Assembly (NCBI GenBank): GCA_938029995.1
Contig: CALHGI010000338.1
Location: 1 to 5,766, forward strand
Source: an uncultured cyanobacterium
GTDB taxonomy: Bacteria > Cyanobacteriota > Cyanobacteriia > Phormidesmidales > Phormidesmidaceae
Direction: 5' to 3'
DNA length: 5,766 nucleotides
Part shown: positions 4,494-5,766 of the stretch, piece after piece
Layout of the letters: each line of letters opens with the position of its first letter
Position numbering within the stretch: the first letter of the stretch is position 1
Program-made: the position numbers and the translations under genes
The notes under the pieces: model-generated
What the model was told of the DNA's origin: nothing
Databases searched by the model: none
What the model saw: only the letters and a program-made list of their open reading frames with translations

Positions 4494-5621
4494 GTGGGTT
4501 TGTTTGAGAAAGTTCGAGCCGAATTTATTGACATTATCGAATGGCTCGATCCGTCGCAAGATACCATTGCCTATCGCTTTGAGCGATTTCAAAACGAAAT
4601 CAAAATGGGGGCGCAGCTAATCGTACGCCCTGGCCAAGTGGCGATTTTAGTGGGCGAGGGGCAAGTGGCCGACGTGTTTGAGCCAGGCCGCCATCGCCTA
4701 GAGACCCAAAATATGCCGGTCTTAACCACCCTCATGGGCTGGAAGTACGGCTTTAACTCCCCCTTCAAGGCCGAAGTTTACTTTTTCAACACCAAGATTT
4801 TCACCAACCTCAAGTGGGGCACGGCTAATCCCATCACCATCCGAGACCCGGAACTAGGGCCAGTGCGCCTCAGGGCCTACGGCACCTACACCATGCGCGT
4901 CAGCGATGCCCGCACCCTACTGGAGCAGCTGATTAGCACCGACGGTCTCTTCCAAACTGACGAGATCAGCGATCACCTGCGCAACATGATCGTGTCCGTC
5001 TTTGCCAGTTGGGTGGGCCAAGACCAAACGCCTTTGTTTGACCTGGCCGCCAACTACCAGGCCATGGGGGAGCAGGTCCGTGACGCCATGGGCCCCAATA
5101 TGGAGCAGTTTGGTCTAGAGCTGCGTCAGCTACTGATTGAAAATATTTCCCTGCCCCCTGAAGTGGAAGCCGCCCTGGACAAGCGGGCATCCATTGGCAT
5201 CCTGGGCAATCTGCAGCAGTACACCCAATACCAGGCGGCCAATGCCATTGAGCAATCGGCCAAAAATCCTGGTGGCGCTAGCCCCGGCCTAGACCTTGGT
5301 GTCGGTATCGCCATGGGGCAACAAATTGCCAACGCCATGAACCCACAGGCCGCCCCCGCAGCGCCCGCCCCTGCCGCGCCGCCCGCTGCACCCGCTACGC
5401 CCGCTGCGCCCCCACCGCCCATCCCAGTTGCCGCCTGGTATATCACCCGTAATGGTCAAAATTTCGGCCCCTATCCCACGGAGCAACTCTTAGCCAATGG
5501 CTTAACCGCCGAATCGAATGTGTGGAAACAGGGCATGGCCAGCTGGCAACCGGCCAATGTGGTCCCTGAGCTGCAGTCACTGCTAGGCAGCATGCCACCG
5601 CCGCCACCGCCAGCGGCTTAA
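4494..5621 (+). CDS. SPFH-domain protein (YdjI-like) with C-terminal GYF_2 domain
   Basis: A complete 375-residue protein starting at GTG. Residues about 1-30 (MGLFEKVRAEFIDIIEW) and the following QLIVRPGQVAILVGEGQVAD (41-60) mark a YdjI-type SPFH domain reaching to about 235. Further SPFH-type features are FEPGRHRLET (62-71), FFNTK (97-101), RLRAYGTYTMRV (125-136) and a late helix with ENISLPPEVEAALDKR (216-231). SPFH proteins form membrane-associated oligomeric scaffolds; Bacillus YdjI helps recruit PspA to membranes under stress. A Gln/Ala-rich stretch (240-283) and a Pro/Ala linker (about 284-314) lead to WYITRNGQNFGPYPTEQL..WKQGMASWQP (315-352). This is a GYF_2/DUF4339 domain, a probable protein-interaction module, and is followed by a proline tail. 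The protein has no cysteine, so it lacks the zinc ribbon that I recall at the C-terminus of other YdjI-like proteins. It is transcribed in the same direction as the lyase gene upstream but separated by 143 structured bases. Confidence 0.88.
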   Translation: MGLFEKVRAEFIDIIEWLDPSQDTIAYRFERFQNEIKMGAQLIVRPGQVAILVGEGQVADVFEPGRHRLETQNMPVLTTLMGWKYGFNSPFKAEVYFFNTKIFTNLKWGTANPITIRDPELGPVRLRAYGTYTMRVSDARTLLEQLISTDGLFQTDEISDHLRNMIVSVFASWVGQDQTPLFDLAANYQAMGEQVRDAMGPNMEQFGLELRQLLIENISLPPEVEAALDKRASIGILGNLQQYTQYQAANAIEQSAKNPGGASPGLDLGVGIAMGQQIANAMNPQAAPAAPAPAAPPAAPATPAAPPPPIPVAAWYITRNGQNFGPYPTEQLLANGLTAESNVWKQGMASWQPANVVPELQSLLGSMPPPPPPAA

Positions 5622-5684
5622 GATGCTTCGTGGCATGGAGGCTGATGCAGCTAAGCCCTGGTGAAATCGCCCCCATTCATGACC

Positions 5685-5713
5685 CTCATAAATGAGACCA
5701 CCTCATTTATGAG
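5685..5713 (+). terminator. Perfect 12-bp stem-loop after the SPFH gene
   Basis: CTCATAAATGAG (5685-5696) and CTCATTTATGAG (5702-5713) are exact reverse complements separated by the loop ACCAC. The hairpin lies 63 bases after the TAA of the SPFH gene and is the most obvious candidate for its transcript end. No U-tract follows; instead the 3' arm is repeated in tandem. Confidence 0.55.
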
Positions 5714-5766
5714 ACCACCTCATTTATGAGACCACCTCATTTATGAGACCACCTCATTTATGAGAC
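5685..5766. repeat. Tandem array of 17-bp units, CTCATTTATGAGACCAC
   Basis: Four full units start at 5685, 5702, 5719 and 5736, and a fifth (14 of 17 bases) runs off the window end at 5766. Units 2 to 5 are identical where visible; unit 1 has AA instead of TT at the centre, which equals the 12-bp core read in reverse. Each core is itself a CTCAT/ATGAG inverted repeat. Because 17 is not a multiple of 3 and every unit has TGA on the plus strand and TAA on the minus strand, all six frames are closed, so the array is non-coding. Confidence 0.95.

Noticed and set aside
4347..4592. Minus-strand 81-codon frame across the lyase-SPFH gap
   Set aside because: It is antisense to the first part of the SPFH gene, lacks a ribosome site and family features, and overlaps the palindromic leader.
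5126..5446. Minus-strand Gly/Ala-rich open frame over the SPFH gene
   Set aside because: It is the antisense shadow of the Pro/Ala linker; GC-rich repeats there suppress stop codons in several frames.
5685..5766. CRISPR array
   Set aside because: Units are contiguous 17-bp copies with no unique spacers, and no cas gene is seen; it is a simple tandem repeat.

Overview
The window looks like chromosomal DNA of a phycobilisome-containing cyanobacterium. The strongest evidence is a divergent pair of phycobiliprotein lyase genes: a CpcT/CpeT-type gene at 3137-3727 on the minus strand and a CpcS/CpeS-type gene at 3793-4350 on the plus strand. Two copies of the cyanobacterial HIP1 octamer GCGATCGC (310-317 and 4115-4122) and two protein families known mainly from cyanobacteria (DUF3531 and DUF4359) agree with this. 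The genus cannot be named from this window. All family assignments come from recognising sequence motifs; no database search was run.

Layout. On the minus strand at 1-620 lies rsmG (16S rRNA m7G527 methyltransferase), whose 3' end is cut off by the window edge. Upstream of it, probably in the same transcript, is an ABC ATPase (667-1317) that resembles the plant chloroplast protein ABCI11/NAP14. A 154-bp intergenic region separates it from a divergent plus-strand DUF3531 gene (1472-1924). That region holds an inverted repeat and a strong Shine-Dalgarno site that points at a 28-codon leader ORF rather than at the DUF3531 start. A membrane-anchored DUF4359-like gene (2087-2503) follows, preceded by two competing hairpins and ended by a 14-bp perfect stem-loop.

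The stretch 2504-2872 has no convincing gene. It contains two diverged, ungapped 88-bp direct repeats. A small unrecognised CxxC protein (2873-3127) comes next and converges on the cpcT-type gene. The two lyase genes share a very short divergent promoter region. Their likely joint role is attachment of bilin chromophores to cysteines of phycobiliproteins: CpcT-type enzymes act on beta-subunit Cys-153-like sites and CpcS-type enzymes on Cys-82-like sites.

Downstream, after a structured 143-bp gap, a GTG-started gene (4494-5621) encodes an SPFH-domain protein of the YdjI type. Its C-terminus is a Pro/Ala-rich linker followed by a GYF_2 (DUF4339) domain. The window ends in an array of 17-bp units (5685-5766). 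The first two units form a perfect 12-bp stem-loop, and the array looks like amplification of the 3' arm of that hairpin; it runs off the window end.

Most of the window is ordinary cyanobacterial housekeeping and light-harvesting sequence. The less explained parts are the hairpin-derived array, the leader ORF before DUF3531, the duplicated 88-bp relic, the SPFH-GYF_2 fusion and the shared lyase promoter.
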